A stretch of DNA of 64,000 nt from Cephalotus follicularis (GCA_001972305.1 BDDD01001495.1:62001-126000), one strand, 5' to 3'. Counted from the first letter of the stretch, positions 10,787 to 22,329 are shown. Program-made: numbers and translations. The notes: generated from the letters alone by a model not told the origin.

Positions 10787-12340
10787 AGAGGTACTCTTTG
10801 CTTTAATTATTTCACTAACGATGGAGTTTCTGTTGAATTGTTATGTTTGTGCTGATTATTATTGTTCTCCCTAAATATGTATTTTTATTACTCTGGAGAC
10901 ATGATTTTTTTGTCCAGACTCAAATGCTATTTCGTGCTTAGTGACCAGCCACTCATCAATGATTGGCTTAAAATACTAATTTATCTGCATTGCTGCATAG
11001 CTATTTATGCTTCTCATGAAAATTGTTTTCCCTATCCCATGGATAAAAAGATTGCTCTACAAACTTACTTTACTACCCGTAACGTTCATTGAGTTCTCAT
11101 GTGTTTCCATAGGTCATATTTGGGTGTACATTACAAGTTTCATTCTTTTTATGTTTTCATGACTTTTTTACATCTTACTTTCATTACTTGTTTCCATAGT
11201 TAATAGATGGGTCTATGTTACAATTTTATTTCTTTCTTTCTTCATGACTGACTTGACATCCAAATTGTCATCACGCCAGTATATCATTATATTCTATGGC
11301 TGTGCCTTTGATTTGAGGCCTTAGATAGGCTTGTTCTCTTAGGTCTTGAGAATCCAAGAACTCATCCATTCTTCTTCTTGAGAATTTAGTCTCTTAAAAT
11401 TGCTGGGGGGAAATTTTTTTATAGGTACAGTGACATAGTTTTAGATGAGTTAGAAGATGTTTCAGAGTAAATAAGACTCGTCAATGTTTAAAATCCATTA
11501 CTTTTTGGCTTCCGTTGAGTGTAGTACTGCTCTCAAATTAGCATATGACTAGTCCCCAAGTAGAAGCAAACTCACTAACAAGGGCACTTGCTAGCTAAAC
11601 AAAGTTAGCTAATTAGTCTGTTTAATTGGTATCTCCAACAGACTAATATGACTGTTCCATAACAAATTGAGGAGCACTTCTTTGATTCCTCCTGCCTTTG
11701 TGGATGGATTTTAAATTTTCTTCAAGTCATTTATTAATAATAGTGGCATGTGTTATTGAGCTTGTTTCATTTTTTATACTCGAAAGTGCAATATCCTGAT
11801 TCACTTGATTTCTATTTGGCAGTTGGTGGGAAACACTGAAGCTTCATGTAATAAGCTCTGTGTCTCACCAGTCTGCAGATGCAAATGGGTTGTTACAGTT
11901 TTTGATCAATGGATTTCCTCAAGCACTACCATATGGTTGAAAGCCAATATTGTCATACATACTGGGCTCATCGAAACTGAAAAGGTTTCCTGGAAATCAA
12001 TGAAGCTCGAAGTCGACTTGCTTCTTGTATATCCCTGTAGTAGTTGACAAACAAGTGATGATGTCGACATTCTTTTAGTTATTTGGTGCCTTCAAACGAG
12101 TTTAGAGTTATATTTTCATTTTCATTTTTTGCAGTGAGCTAAAGTTACTGGTATGTCTATACATGATTGCCTTCAAGGCATTTAACCAAACAAGCCTGTT
12201 TCAATTTTGTTGAGGCATTAATTTTCACTCCTTATCTTGGGCCTGGGCCATAATTGTGACTGCTGAGAATTAGAATGTATCGAGGAAATGGAATTGTGTA
12301 AAATGTTTATTTTAGACAGATAGGGTAGAGCTCTAATTAT
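10787..12340 (+). other. downstream/3' UTR region of the cysteine desulfhydrase gene
   Basis: AT-rich, no convincing coding. A GT follows the stop almost at once (GAAGAG/GTACTC at about 10791), and good pyrimidine-rich acceptors occur at 11821 (TATTTGGCAG) and about 12135 (ATTTTTTGCAG). A spliced 3' UTR is therefore possible. Short ORFs at 10862 and 11805 resemble nothing I recognise. Confidence 0.35.
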
Positions 12341-13449
12341 TATTATTATTTTTTAGCTACTACATCGGAAACGACGTTTAACCCCAGCTAGACCCGCTTG
12401 CTGTAAACTTGTCAATTCCATTATCTCCACCATCTCATGACTCAATATTGTCAAATTACTTTCATGTAAAATGTGTTGAATCCTGTAACATGTTTCCTTC
12501 GTCTTCAATTGATTCACGGTTGACATAGAATTTGGTTTCAATAATTAAATTGTAGTACCCCTTTTGAAGTGCAATTCGCAGCCCTTTCCTCTTGTTATTG
12601 CTGCTATAGTAATGGAAGCGAACCCAAACTTACTAGCATACCCACACAGCTGATAAGGGTAAAATTATTAGCATAACAGGAGGACACGTGACCATGGTAG
12701 GCGAAATTTTCTGTGTTGACACGTGGTAGAGGCGGATTAAACCCACTAATATCTTGATATCTGCATGGCATCAAGTTCAAAGTTAAATAACATAAGACAA
12801 GAAATGAGCATCAAATAAGGGTGTCACCTTCATAGCAAATTCAATAATTGAACTCAAATTATTCTCCTACAAATCGCTCCAATTTGAATACTCGGTTAAC
12901 GCAGTTACACTAATACAGAGGAGAGGAATGCCAAGCCTAATCTAGAAATATCACCAAGAAACTCAGGCAAACGGTTCCACACCTTTGAGACTTTGGTTTT
13001 TGTTGAATCGTTCCTCTATTTTATTATTTACTGAAGTATTCCCAAGAATCCAATTCCTGAATCTCACAACCTCATTTGAGCTTTGGTGTGCAGTAACGAA
13101 ATCTTGACGAAAGTTAAATTCCCACAAACACTTCCTACAAATTTATTGCAGTGTTCGAGCCCTATACTTTTGAATTTACCATCTTCCCATCAATGAAGAA
13201 GGACGGACGAAATTTAAACGTCATCATTATCGCTGTACGTGGGAACGACACAAAAAGTCATTCTCCTAAAACTTACTCATGGCACTAAACACTCGCAACA
13301 TCAGGAGATCCAATTTCAACAGTCATGACCAACTGAGGTCATCCAATTGAGCTGACTCGTCTCACAATGCTAGACAGCGTAGCCACACTAGAGGTTAAGT
13401 TGACCCCAATCCTTTTATCACCCGAGAATAATTTAATCTAGTACTGCAA
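12341..13449. other. intergenic, no gene seen
   Basis: No supported coding sequence. Two CACGTG G-boxes stand at 12685-12690 and 12720-12725 (35 bp apart). The first lies in GGACACGTGACC, close to the LTR-edge motif of the Tat elements. No TATA box or ORF follows convincingly on either strand. Confidence 0.4.
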
Positions 13450-14580
13450 CATTTGGGACGCCTTAACATCCTTGTGGTTGATCCTCGTCAACTGGAGTCG
13501 AGAACGCAGCAAGCCCCTCATGCTCAATCTGAGCATTGGAGGTGCCAGTCCGAGGGCTCCCGACATAGGAGCCATACCACAAGGTCAAGGAGGACCAACC
13601 ACCAAAACTGGACAAATAAGAACAATCTAGATTACTGATCAAAGGATGATTTGCCACCGATAATGAAGGTGGAAATTGATAACCTGATGATCGACTCACC
13701 CACGGTGATTCCTCTAAGGATGACTCCTACTCCATTCAGGAAGTCCATTTGAGGAGGAGAGATATAAGAAAGGGTAAGAGGCCGATTCAAGAGAAGGCCA
13801 CACATTTGAAACTATTGAGGGCTAGAGCAGCCTAGAAAAGTTCTTGGCGGACCTGGAGCAGAGACTAGTAGGTGTGAAAGATATAGGACAGAGTACTGAG
13901 TGTTTGGTAGAGCTTCAATTGTTGAATAATTATCCCTTTCAGAGGAGATCATGAACGCACCTCTGACCTAGGGATTCAAACCCATAGTTGTGGACAAGTA
14001 TGATGGGAGAACTGATAATATGGACCATGCCATGGTCCATAAGAAAAACGTGCTGATACACCGAGATTCCGATGCGTTGCTATGCCGTAGTTTCCATATC
14101 ACCGTTACAAGGGCTGCCCAGTCATGGTATAACAAACTGGCCCCAGGAACTATCTTGAGTTTTGGGTAGTTTTATGAGCTTCTTTGTGCTAAATTCATCA
14201 ATAATAGGAAGCAAAACAAAACATCCACCTATTTGATAGCATAGTACTAGGTAAGGATGAGCATTTGAAGGAATATTTGGTATGCTTCAATAGAGAGTCG
14301 CTGCAAATCAAATACCTAGACACTTCCTTCACAGTAGCGGCTATCATGAGTGGATTGAGATGATCCAAATTTATGTTCTCCCTCATGAAGACATAGTCAA
14401 CTAGCATGGAAGACCTGCGTAGTAGATTAGATAAACATATAAGTGCAGAGGAGGCAAAGGAGGTCAGGGATGCTTTGCGAGGGTCAAACAGAAAAGCGGA
14501 CAGGCATAGGTCAAAAAAGAAAAATTAGTAATGACTTGGAGAAGGGCGACCTCAGTCAACCTCAGTTATAAGTTGAATAG
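13450..14580 (+). pseudogene. gag of an old gypsy element, left part (interrupted by element 2)
   Basis: Plus-strand gag remnants. Around 13990-14170 the reading includes DKYDGRTDN, SDALLCRSFHITVTRAAQSW and NKLAPGTILSF, matching the Tat-type gag core; many stops and frameshifts elsewhere. The sequence breaks at 14580, where element 2 begins, and resumes at 22330. Removing element 2 and one copy of AATAG joins SYKLN to RKNDRG in one frame. The left boundary of the old element is not visible; no LTR was recognised. Confidence 0.7.
14576..14580. other. target site duplication AATAG (left) of element 2
   Basis: Identical 5-bp AATAG at 22330-22334 just after the right LTR. It defines the exact insertion of element 2 into the old gag. 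Confidence 0.92.
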
Positions 14581-15478
14581 TGTTGATACAGAAATCCTTC
14601 TCTCAACAGTATCCTACGTGGAGGACTTTGATTTGTTAAGAGAAACGCTTGTCACTGATACCTGTGAGGAAGAAACTGATCTCGGACACCTGCACAAGTA
14701 ACAACAATGGTGGAAGTCCAGGAGGTTGTTCTCCCGGGGACACTCCGACGCTCAAGTTAGTCTAGTGCAGATGAAATATTAAACTCTCTTGAATGCAAAA
14801 ATTGCTGACCTTTGTTCAGTGTGTTGAACTTGTATTTATAGTGGATTTCTGTAACTGAATGAGCGTGTGAATCGGATATGATCGTTATCCCCTAGGAAGT
14901 GCCGAGGATCTCGGACATTCCTTTATCTCCGCCTATAATGTCGCTACTTTCCTTTGGTAGTAGTTGACTTGAACTCTATCTCTTTGTTTGGATAGGTACG
15001 GATCCCATGGAATCTGGTGAAGATAATCTTCTTATCCTGTAGATAAGGTTGAGGTCCTCCGTTATAGGGTAGTATTGACTGTGATATGGCTGCAGAGGAA
15101 AGTGTGTCTCTGCTGTTGTTCCGAGGATTGGACAAGTGTAAGTTCTTCCGAGGAAGAGGTCCTCAGCTTCTGTGTACAGGAGACCGTATCCCCTGTTCTC
15201 CACCTGATAGATACTTTGGGCCGAGGGAGTCCTCGGCCTCACACCGTAAATATGGTCTTTTGCCTTTGAGTCCGAGGAGTGTCCTCGGACTTGTGGTCTC
15301 AGGGTGTTGTCTTCAGTAAAGTAATGACTCTCGGCTCTTGGTCCGAGAAGACCATTCTCTGCCATGAGTGAGCTCCTCGGCACGGCTTGCTAATAAGCCT
15401 CTAATCGCCCATGGACAGTTGGTCAAGTGTGGAGTGGACACGTGTCCTTGCTATTATAAGCATATTTTTCCTCCATCA
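14581..15478 (-). repeat. 3' LTR of element 2 (left)
   Basis: 898 bp, TGTTGATAC...CTCCATCA on the plus strand, with TG/CA ends. It contains the hairpin-like GCCGAGGATCTCGG near 14900. On the plus strand near its right edge it has CACGTG (15439-15444) followed by TATTATAA (15452-15459), directed into the aORF. Confidence 0.93.
15439..15478 (+). promoter_or_regulatory. putative antisense promoter at the LTR edge
   Basis: G-box CACGTG at 15439-15444 and TATA-like TATTATAA at 15452-15459 on the plus strand. The expected transcription start is near 15485 and the first ATG of the shortened aORF is at 15515. The promoter call rests on spacing and motif only. Confidence 0.45.
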
Positions 15479-15514
15479 ACGGTTGTGGCCAGGGACCGAG
15501 AACTGAGGTCGAGC

Positions 15515-16285
15515 ATGGCCACCCTTGAAGAAACTGCTCGCTCGGCCCAAGCCCAGCTGAATGAGGTTCTAAAGGCTCAGGAGTCCCTGAACGAGGAGAA
15601 GAAAAAGGCAGCCGAGGACCTGGAGGAGGAGAGGTCCGAGAATAGGAGGCTGGCGGCCAAGCTGAGAATGGCCGAGGAGAAAAATTATGACCTGGGGGCC
15701 AAGCTGGATCGGCAGCAGAGGAAAGATGAGGAGCAACTGAGAAGGGTCCAACATCAGGCCGTGGCCGACTTCAAGAATTCGGAAGAGTTCAAGGAGTTGC
15801 TGAGGTCCTCGGTGGAGGAGTTCAAGGGCTCCGAGGAGTTCGATGAGGCAGTTTTTGAGGAATCGTCCGAGTACTTCCGCCGAGGCTTCTATGCCTGTAT
15901 GAACTGGGTGGCTTCTCTGACGCCTGATCTTCCTTTGGATGAAGTGGTGTATTGCCAGTCTGCCGATGCATTCGACTTCTATCCCGAGGGGATCGATGAG
16001 GTAGAGGACAGGGTCCGAGGAAGATTGGCTCAAGAGACCTCGGCTGCCCCCGTGGGCGAGACGACAACTCCTACTTCTCCTGAAGTAGTTATTCTTCCCG
16101 AGGATCCAACCGCTGCTCCCTCTGGCCCTGCTGCTGTCTCCTCAGCTCTTCATTCTTCTGATGCTCCAGAGGACCCCTTTGACGGCCTAGGAAGTCCTCC
16201 TCTTCCTTCTGTTGCTGATGTTTTTCCTCCTCCACCTCCTCCAGAAGATCCCTCGGCCGAGAAAGAAGATGCTTCTCAGCCTTAA
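15515..16285 (+). CDS. shortened antisense ORF (aORF) of element 2, open
   Basis: 256 codons from ATG 15515 without a stop; the frame is also open back to 15368 inside the LTR. It corresponds to exon 3 only of the aORF. Residues 1 to about 80 are a Glu/Lys/Arg coiled coil (EETARSAQAQLNEVLKAQES). A conserved middle follows (SEEFKELLRSSVEEFKGSEE, YFRRGFYACMNWV, SADAFDFYPEGIDE), then an acidic Pro-rich tail with a run of Pro. The PF04195-like exon and the basic exon are deleted, and the LTR is joined directly to the coiled-coil exon. Function unknown. The open frame contrasts with three stops in the gag-pol of the same element. Confidence 0.7.
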   Translation: MATLEETARSAQAQLNEVLKAQESLNEEKKKAAEDLEEERSENRRLAAKLRMAEEKNYDLGAKLDRQQRKDEEQLRRVQHQAVADFKNSEEFKELLRSSVEEFKGSEEFDEAVFEESSEYFRRGFYACMNWVASLTPDLPLDEVVYCQSADAFDFYPEGIDEVEDRVRGRLAQETSAAPVGETTTPTSPEVVILPEDPTAAPSGPAAVSSALHSSDAPEDPFDGLGSPPLPSVADVFPPPPPPEDPSAEKEDASQP

Positions 16286-17330
16286 TTTTTAATTTTGTCT
16301 TGTAATAGTTTTTTCTTCATTGTTTGTAACCTTCTCGGATCATCAATGAAAAATTTCCTTTCTCATTCTCTAACTTAGTGTTTAAATTTTTCTGCTAAGT
16401 GTTGTGGCTGATATCTGCTTGTTGATAATTCCCTTAGGAATTTCTGTCTTCATGGTAATCTCGGACTTCTCACATAAGTGAACACTTAACTTCAAAAGAA
16501 CTTAAGTAACTTTAACAAAAATATAAATAAAGGAGGATTAACCTTCTCGGACTTAATCTTAAATTGAAAACTCCCTTAGGAATTTTATACCTGTGGTGAC
16601 CTCGGATTCCTCGCATAAGTGGGGAATCAACTCCACAGGGGTTTAAGCAATCAATAATAAAAAGAACAAGCCCTTGCATTCTCGGACTTAATCAACTCCA
16701 CGCGTGTTTGAGCTTTGAGTGTATATATATACTGACAGTTCCTTAGAACTTTTAACTTAGCACAAATCACTAACCTTTGGTGGGCGAGGTCACACAATTT
16801 TGATAGTCCACGTAGGACCTTTTGCTCTTGAGAGCACTTCAGTTTAACATTAACTGAGTCTTCAAAATCTTTATACTCATAGTTTGAGTTCTCGGTCTGC
16901 TCGGACAAGTTCTCACGGGTTTGCCGAGGAGAGTATCGTCTGACCTAGGATGTTCTAGGACAGGTCGGCTGAGCTTTCAGTCCACTTAGAGACACTTGTA
17001 TTAAAGTGCTCAGTCCGACGAACTTGATCGTTGCGAGTTCCCATGGATTCGCCTTTCAAGTTACGACTTTAGGTCTGGTTGGACAAGTTCCCATGGTATT
17101 GCCAACCAGTTCTTGCTCCCTTGGGAGTCTTGGTGCTTCCTTGGAAGTCTTTGTTGATAAGTGTGAGTACTCCTCAGAAGGAGTCTTTTGCACGCTCCTC
17201 GGAGGGAGGCTTTTAGTGTGCTCCTCGGAAGGAGGCTTTTAGCGTGCTCCTCGGAAGGAGGCTTTTGTTTGTGCATCCTTGGACGCTCTTGAACGCCTGT
17301 TTGGCTGGTCTGCGTGAGACCTCCTTCATT
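16286..17330. repeat. hairpin-rich tract between aORF and pol (element 2)
   Basis: Non-coding. CCCTTAGGAATT palindromes occur at about 16430 and 16570. The shared block (CCGACGAACTTGATCGTTGCGAG) lies near 17013. Four CTCCTCGGAAGGAG-like hairpins occur at about 17168-17265. Poly(A)-like AATGAAAAAT occurs near 16346. Confidence 0.65.
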
Positions 17331-18836
17331 ATTTGTGGCTTTGAATTTGAATCTCAAAGCATACTCCAATGTCCAACCATCTGGACTTGTCAATACCAAC
17401 CCTGCCCCACTGCCAGTGAGGCATGAGGATCCATCCACTGATAACTTCCACATTCCCTTCTCGCTCTCGGAAGGGTTCTCCTCCATACACTCTGTAGGTG
17501 TATTATCTCCAACAAAGTCGGCCAGTACCTGTGATTTGATTGCTGGTCTGGACTCGAACTTCACATCATACTCGCCTAGCTCTACTGACCACTTAAGAAG
17601 CCTGCCCGAGGTGTCAGGCTTGACAAGAACTTGTTTGAGTGGTTTGTCAGTTAGAACCTTGATTGTATGGGCTTGGAAATACGACCTCAACTTTCTGGCC
17701 GAGATGATCAAAGCATAGGCAAACTTCTCCACCTCTGGGTATCTCCCCTCTGCGTCATTCAAGGCCTTGCTCACATAATACACTGGCCTTTGAACTTTGT
17801 CCTCTTCCCGAACTAGCACTGCACTCACTGCGCCCGAGGTGGCCGCAAGGTACAAATACAGGTCTTCTCCGTCCTTTGGTTTTGAGACCAGGGGAGGAGA
17901 AGCCAGATACTCCTTCAATTTGTCGAAGGCCACTTGGCAGTCGTCTGACCACGAGAATCCCTTGGGATCTCTGAGTATTTTGAAAAAGGGGAGACACTTC
18001 TCTGCTGACTTGGACACAAATCTACTCAAGGCAGCAATCTTCCCATTTAACCTCTGCACATCCCTGATGGTTTGAGGTGGCTTCATGCCCTGAATTGCCG
18101 AGATCTTCTCTGGATTGGCTTCTATTCCTCTGCTAGAAACCATGAATCCGAGGAACTTCCCTGAGGTGACCCCAAATGTACACTTGGATGGATTAAGCTT
18201 CATGTTGTACCTTCTCAACACTTCAAATGTTTCTTCCAAGTCTTTTACATGAGGGTGCCTGGCTAGAGTCTTGACGAGCATGTCGTCTATGTACACCTCC
18301 ATGTTCTTCCCAATCTGGGGTTCAAATATCTTGTTGACTAAGCGCTGGTAGGTAGCCCCTGCATTCTTCAAGCCAAAGGGCATTACCTTGTAACAATACA
18401 TTCCTCGGTCGGTTATGAATGCTGTCTTCTCCTCATCCGGTCTATGCATTGGGATTTGATTGTATCCCGAATAAGCATCCAAAAAGCTTAGTAAACTGTA
18501 GCCCGAGGTTGCATCCACCAGCTGATCTATCTTCGGGAGAGGGAAGTTATCCTTTGGGCAGGCTTTGTTGAGGTCAGTGAAGTCTATGCACATCCTCCAT
18601 TTCCCATTGGCCTTCTTGACTAACACAGGATTTGCTAGCCAGTCCGAGTAGTGCACTTCTCGGATAAAGCCTGCCTGTAACATTTTGCTCACCTCCTCGG
18701 CTATTGCTTGTTGCCTTTCAGGGGCAAAGTTCTTCTTCTTCTGTCTGATCGGTGGCCTGGCTGGATCCACACTCAACTTGTGAACCATCACATCTGGACT
18801 GATGCCAGGGACCTCCTCTGCCGACCATGCAAACAC
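17331..18836 (-). pseudogene. RT, RNase H and start of second RNase H of element 2
   Basis: Open from 18836 on the minus strand: FAWSAEEVPG, VKKANGKWRMCIDFTDLNKA, FLDAYSGYNQI, MPFGLKNAGATYQRLVNKIF, the RT active site YIDDMLVK, RNase H (YYVSKALNDAEGRYPEVEKF), tether, then second RNase H as far as FKATNNE near 17332. From there the frame runs into the hairpin tract (out to 17061), because the rest of pol, including all integrase, is deleted. The N-terminus is cut from protease by one in-frame TAG at 18927-18929, where element 1 has Glu. RT itself looks undamaged. Confidence 0.88.
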
Positions 18837-18926
18837 ATCCTTGTTATCACGGAGGAATGTTATTAACTCCTCCTTCTCCGCCTCTCCAAGCTGTGAGCCA
18901 ACTTGAAGTACTTTCTCATCATTGCC

Positions 18927-19880
18927 CTATTCTACGGGCACTTGGAGAACATCTTCTACGGGCTGTGGACGCTCCGGTTTCATGTCTCCTCTGAGCTCTA
19001 TGTTTGCTATGGAAAGGACCTTACCTTTCCCCTTATCCGAGATGGCAGTTTTATAACATCTCCTCGCCACATCCTGGTCTCCTCGGACCTCTCCCACGCT
19101 AAACCTTGTGGGAAACTTCATCAGCAAGTGTCTCGTAGACACTATGGCCTCCAACAAGTTCAATCCTGGTCGCCCAACTATAGCATTGTAAGGGCTTGGG
19201 GTGTCCACCACCAGAAATGTCATCTCGACCTGAGACTGACGTGGGGCTGTACCTGCGACCACAGACAGGTTGATTGATCCCAAAGGATGGATCGTCTCAC
19301 CTGCAAAACCAACCAGTGGGGTTTTAACTGGCTTCAACTGGTCGACTGGTATCCTCAACTGGTCAAATGCGTGCTTATACAGGATGTCGGCCGAGCTGCC
19401 ATTATCGATGAGAATCCTCTTCATGGTAAAGAGTTCTACCAGAAGAGTAACCACCACTGGATCATCATGAGGAAGACGTACTCCCTCATAGTCCGCCTCC
19501 GAGAAGGATATCACCTCCTCATCTCCACCAGTTCTAAGCCTTTTGCTGTGAGGAACTTGTTGCACAGCAAGGGACTGTCTCCCATAGGCTTTCCTTGCAT
19601 TCGAGTCGTCGCCCCCAGACGCGACCCCCCCAGAGATGGTGTGGATAACTCCTCTGGGTTGTTGCTGTTGTTGCTCCTCCTGTTGCCGAGGAGCCTCTTC
19701 TCTTCTCTGCTCTCTTCTTCCCTGAGGAGCATCTCTATCAACATACTTGCGCAAATGTCCCTTCCTAATCAGATCCTCAATCTGATTTTTTAGCTGCCTG
19801 CACTCCTCTGTATCGTGGCCATGGTCACGATGGTAGCGGCAGTACTTCTCTACACTTCTGTTCTCGGCCGGGGCCCTCAT
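18927..19880 (-). pseudogene. gag C-terminus and protease of element 2
   Basis: Contains the knuckle-like CRYHRDHGHDTEEC (C-x2-H-x4-H-x4-C), a Gln-rich linker, and protease with MKRILIDNGSSADILYKHAF (triad D-N-G) and VDTPSPYNAIVGRPGLNLLE. It is in the same frame as gag (upstream) and RT (downstream). The separation comes from two TAG codons that replace Trp (near 19890) and Glu (18927) found in element 1. Gag and pol were therefore one continuous frame in the ancestor. Confidence 0.85.
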
Positions 19881-19889
19881 CTTCTCGGG

Positions 19890-21386
19890 CTACTGGAAGG
19901 GGACCTTATCTTGCTCCACTGCAAGTATCTTTGTACGTGTATCCAGGAGGGGAGCAAAGGTATTGTAGGATGGTATTGGTGCTCCACCCCTGGATGTGCC
20001 TTCTCGCCTAGAAAGCTTAAGCCTGAGGTCTCCCGTTGACAGGTCTGACCTCTCCTTCCTCTTCTCTCTTCTCTCGGGAGCATTTCGTGAATGCTCCCTA
20101 TTCTCCTCCTGTTGGCCAGTCCAAGGTGCTTTTTGCTTCCTGGACAACATCTCTTCCTCAGCATTTACATACCTCTCTGCCCTTTTCAACAACTCTGCCA
20201 TATCCTTTGCTGGCTTCTTCAGCAGGGAGAAAGTAAATTTGGAATTGCTCCTCAGCCCATTGTTCAAGGCTGCCAGGGCAAAGGATGGCTCCAGGTCTTT
20301 CACTGTAAGAGATTCTTTATTGAACCTGGTGAGGTAATCTCTCAACGTCTCGTCCTTACCCTGCACCACATTAATGAGGTGGGTAGAGTTCCTCCTCTGC
20401 GTGGTGCTGTTGAGGAACTTTGTCACAAACAGCTTCGTAAACTGATCGAAGCTCTTCACTGAATTCTTGGCCAAGGTGAAATACCATGATTGTGCAGCTC
20501 CAGTTAAAGTCACTGGGAATCCTCGGCAAAGCATGGCGTCCGAGGCCTGATGCATCCACATTGCCTGGATATAAGTGCGCACATGCTGGATGGGATCCGT
20601 GGACCCATCGTACTTATCAAGAATGGGGTTTCTGAACCCACTAGGGACTGGCTCCGCTATGATCTCGGCAGTAAAGGGGTGTGCATTAATGTTCTGCACC
20701 TCGGACAAGTGCCCCCCATGCCGTTCCGCTCTTCCAAACCTCCTTTCAAGGTCAGCAAGCCTTCTATTCACTGCCTGCTCCACCTCTTCAATGTTCCTCA
20801 CTCTGCTGGAGACATGTGACCCTCCAGCCAATGAGGCTGGGGGATTGACCCTACTTCCTCGGGCAATACCAGCTCTGCGCGGAGCATTAGAACGCACTTG
20901 TGCCTCCTCTGCTCCCCTCTCCTGCTGCCGAGGATCCACATCCATAGGCTGGTGCTGAGGGTGTCCTCTCCTGGGATCGTTGGGATGATCCCTTGCAGTC
21001 GAGGACTCTGCTCTATGAGATGCATTGATCTCAGGCCTCCTTCCCAGGGGATTATTGTCCCCTGACCGCCCAAGGGGAAGTTCATCTCCCCTCGGCGGGT
21101 TTCGCCTGGCACCACGTGGGTGCCTTGTCTCCACCTCTGGCCTCTGGGGGCCAGATACTCCTCGGACCACCGGCTGAGTGGGCCCTGCTTGCTGTTGTTG
21201 GTTGGCTAAAGTTGTGACTAACCGATCTGTGACACGCTCCAATCCTTGGAGGAATTGGTTGAGTTGCTCCCTTGTAACGGGAGCTGGATCTTGGGCCGCT
21301 ATTTGAACGGCTTCTGGTGGAGGAGCTGCAACTTCTTCTTGTCAGCTGCGAGTGGCTCCAACTTGGATGTTCTTCCTTGGAGGCAT
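19890..21386 (-). pseudogene. gag of element 2
   Basis: The ancestral ATG is at 21386 (MPPRKNIQVGATRS), followed after 14 codons by an in-frame TGA; the open part runs from 21242 to 19890. Gag core: SDAMLCRGFPVTLTGAAQSW, FVTKFLNSTTQRRNSTHLIN, LRDYLTRFNKESL. N-terminal third rich in Gln, Pro and Arg. It ends at a TAG where element 1 has Trp. Upstream, 21408-21431 holds the primer binding site. Confidence 0.87.
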
Positions 21387-21407
21387 GATTGCTGATGACT
21401 TCTCGTA

Positions 21408-21431
21408 GCGTTTCCCACAGACGGCGCCAAC
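21408..21431 (-). other. primer binding site of element 2
   Basis: The minus strand, one base inside the 5' LTR, reads TTGGCGCCGTCTGTGGGAAA. The first nine bases after the leading T (TGGCGCCGT) match the acceptor end of plant tRNA-Asp. The exact primer is uncertain. Confidence 0.7.
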
Positions 21432-22329
21432 TGTTGATAAAGAAATCCTTCTCTCAACAGTATCCTACGTGGAGGACTTTGATTTGTTAAGAGAAACGCT
21501 TGTCACTGATGCCTGTGAGGAAGAAACTGATCTCGGACACCTACACAAGTAACAACAATGGTGGAAGTCCAGGAGGTTGTTCTCCCGGGGACACTCCGAC
21601 GCTCAAGTTAGTCTAGTGCAGATGAAATATTAAACTCTCTTGAATGCAAAAATTGCTGACCTTTGTTCAGTGTATTGAACTTGTATTTATAGTGGATTTC
21701 TGTAACTGAATGAGCGTGTGAATCGGATATGATCGTTATCCCATAGGAAGTGCCGAGGATCTCGGACATTCCTTTATCTCCGCCTATAATGTCGCTACTT
21801 TCCTTTGGTAGTAGTTGACTTGAACTCTATCTCTTTGTTTGGATAGGTACGGATCCCATGGAAGCTGGTAAAGATAATCTTCTTATCCTGTAGATAAGGT
21901 TGAGGTCCTCCGTTATAGGGTAGTATTGACTGTGATATGGCTGCAGAGGAAAGTGTGTCTCTGCTGTTGTTCCGAGGATTGGACAAGTGTAAGTTCTTCC
22001 GAGGAAGAGGTCCTCAGCTTCTGTGTACAGGAGACCGTATCCCCTGTTCTCCACCTGATAGATACTTTGGGCCGAGGGAGTCCTCGGCCTCACACCGTAA
22101 ATATGGTCTTTTGCCTTTGAGTCCGAGGAGTGTCCTCGGACTTGTGGTCTCAGGGTGTTGTCTTCAGTAAAGTAATGACTCTCGGCTCTTGGTCCGAGAA
22201 GACCATTCTCTGCCATGAGTGAGCTCCTCGGCACGGCTTGCTAATAAGCCTCTAATCGCCCATGGACAGTTGGTCAAGTGTGGAGTGGACACGTGTCCTT
22301 GCTATTATAAGCATATTTTTCCTCCATCA
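21432..22329 (-). repeat. 5' LTR of element 2 (right)
   Basis: 898 bp, near-identical to 14581-15478. Ends TG/CA, followed by target duplication AATAG at 22330-22334. Confidence 0.93.

Larger units (their letters stand above)
14581..22329 (-). mobile_element. Tat element 2: young, integrase-less gypsy retrotransposon
   Basis: 7749 bp bounded by two 898-bp LTRs (14581-15478 and 21432-22329) and the duplication AATAG. By eye the LTRs differ at about seven positions, so insertion is recent. Minus-strand order: primer binding site, gag, protease, RT, gypsy RNase H, and the start of the second RNase H, which stops abruptly. Integrase is absent, and a shortened antisense ORF abuts the 3' LTR. The polypurine tract expected next to the 3' LTR is not seen. 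It must have been mobilised in trans, or been damaged after insertion. Confidence 0.93.

Noticed and set aside
11805-12047. 80-codon ORF downstream of the cysteine desulfhydrase gene
   Set aside because: No similarity I recognise, and it begins next to a likely 3' UTR splice acceptor; treated as untranslated.
18927-19890. Programmed readthrough of TAG between gag, protease and RT
   Set aside because: Element 1 has Trp and Glu codons at these positions, so the TAGs look like ordinary point mutations.
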